From positions 1-7,001 of the forward strand of contig DPMC01000232.1 of assembly GCA_003541675.1 (NCBI GenBank): a DNA stretch of 7,001 bases, given 5' to 3'. Source of the DNA: Acidimicrobiaceae bacterium. Its GTDB lineage: Bacteria > Actinomycetota > Acidimicrobiia > Acidimicrobiales > MedAcidi-G1. Under the pieces are notes generated by a model. That model was not told the origin of the DNA. It ran no database searches and worked only from the letters and a program-made list of their open reading frames with translations. Within the stretch, counting starts at the first letter, position 1; each line of letters opens with the position of its first letter. This document shows, piece after piece, positions 6,528 to 7,001 of this stretch. Made by a program: the position numbers and the translations under genes.

Positions 6528-6945
6528 AGGCCGCGAAGTAGGGGGCCAGGAACTCCCGGCCCGCCTCACCCCGGGCCTGGGGAGACAGTCCCTGATAGGA
6601 GGTGCAGGCCCGCCGGACGAGTTCCGCCGCACCACAACCCAGTGCCTCGGCCCGCTCGGCAAACACCTCGACCCGGAGGAGGCGGTCCACCTCGGCGAAT
6701 GGCTCGTCGGGGTTGTCCTCCACCAGGTCGGCCAGCGACCGGTCACCGAGGAGGTCGAGCACCGCCTCAGCGGTGACCCGGCCGGCTTCCACCAGCCCGG
6801 CGCACGTGGTGGCCCGCCGGGGGTCGGAGACCAGCTCGTCCCCGCAGCCCGTCACCAGGCCAGCCACTGAGAGGGCTACTGCCGAGAGGGAGACCACCAC
6901 GCGCAGCCGCCTCGTCCGGGCGGCCCCACGGTGCGTTCGGGTCAT
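6520..6945 (-). CDS. Small secreted lipoprotein of unknown function
   Basis: A 141-residue protein not recognised as a known family. An Arg-rich N-terminus (1-15) and hydrophobic helix (16-31) lead to the lipobox LVTGC with Cys34, so it should be exported, lipidated and anchored on the outer face of the membrane. The mature part is acidic, mostly helical-looking (roughly 48-110) and has four more cysteines (48, 104, 114, 140), enough for two disulfides. The ATG at 6945 overlaps the stop of the upstream gene as ATGA, and its own stop overlaps the carboxyltransferase start, so it is translationally coupled on both sides. No Shine-Dalgarno sequence is visible. The frame is open upstream to the window edge, but that extension is charged and Gly/Arg/Pro-rich and would bury the signal peptide, so ATG 6945 is preferred. 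Confidence 0.82.
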   Translation of the reverse strand: MTRTHRGAARTRRLRVVVSLSAVALSVAGLVTGCGDELVSDPRRATTCAGLVEAGRVTAEAVLDLLGDRSLADLVEDNPDEPFAEVDRLLRVEVFAERAEALGCGAAELVRRACTSYQGLSPQARGEAGREFLAPYFAACD

Positions 6946-7001
6946 CCGGCGACGAGGAGGCCCACCACCACGAAGTGGAGTGCCACCGCGATGGTCACCA
7001 G
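6942..7001 (-). CDS. C-terminal end of a probable membrane protein (partial)
   Basis: Reading from the window edge, 19 codons followed by TGA encode an almost entirely hydrophobic segment (mainly Leu, Val, Ala, Gly, with one His and one Phe) that ends in LLVAG. This looks like a terminal transmembrane helix. The stop overlaps the lipoprotein ATG as ATGA, the usual sign of a coupled operon. Only 60 bp are visible, so the family cannot be named, and a chance open frame in GC-rich DNA is not fully excluded. Confidence 0.6.
   Translation of the reverse strand: MVTIAVALHFVVVGLLVAG

Noticed and set aside
6528..6746. N-terminal extension of the carboxyltransferase frame
   Set aside because: The 73 extra residues are Trp/Arg/Pro/Ser-rich and lie entirely within the lipoprotein gene in another frame. 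Homology-like sequence begins only after the GTG at 6527.
1..7001. Search for tRNA, rRNA, CRISPR, insertion sequences and attachment sites
   Set aside because: No repeated spacer array, terminal inverted repeats, transposase motifs or tRNA cloverleaf were seen. This was done by eye, so a tRNAscan or ISfinder search would be needed to be certain.

Overview
The window is GC-rich (about two thirds by eye). Every gene I can support lies on the minus strand, in one dense co-directional block. GTG starts, weak or absent Shine-Dalgarno sequences, a leaderless-type -10 element and an aspartate aminotransferase of typical actinobacterial sequence ([28 protein letters not shown]) point to an actinobacterium. 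An uncultured or marine Acidimicrobiia-like lineage is possible, but that is inference.

In the direction of transcription (high to low coordinates) the layout is: the last 19 codons of a gene ending in a membrane helix (6942-7001); a small lipoprotein (6520-6945); a divergent biotin-dependent carboxyltransferase-type protein (4980-6527); an 85-bp gap; a class I aspartate aminotransferase (3695-4894); a cytoplasmic S9 prolyl-oligopeptidase-type peptidase (1672-3690); a 445-bp gap without a conventional gene; and 2-isopropylmalate synthase, leuA, running off the left edge (1-1226). The first three genes overlap by 4 and 8 bp. The aminotransferase and peptidase are 4 bp apart. These look like two translationally coupled groups, possibly one operon.

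The most interesting part is the gap before leuA. It holds a complete leucine-dependent attenuation leader: a -10 element 8 nt before an ATG; an 11-residue ORF, MRPILNLLLLT, with five Leu codons; a perfect 10-bp hairpin whose first base is the last base of the leader stop codon; a second GC-rich hairpin followed by a broken T tract (candidate terminator); and two abutting hairpins, one with a GAAA tetraloop, just before the leuA start. The Leu-codon segment AACCTCCTGC recurs exactly as the 5' arm of the candidate terminator. leuA itself begins with a perfect 15-bp tandem duplication carrying two possible ATG starts.

The carboxyltransferase has the usual two-domain architecture, but the N-domain DSGGAR-type motif reads EGAGHR. 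No biotin carboxylase or biotin carrier is visible beside it. No tRNA, rRNA, CRISPR array or mobile element was seen.
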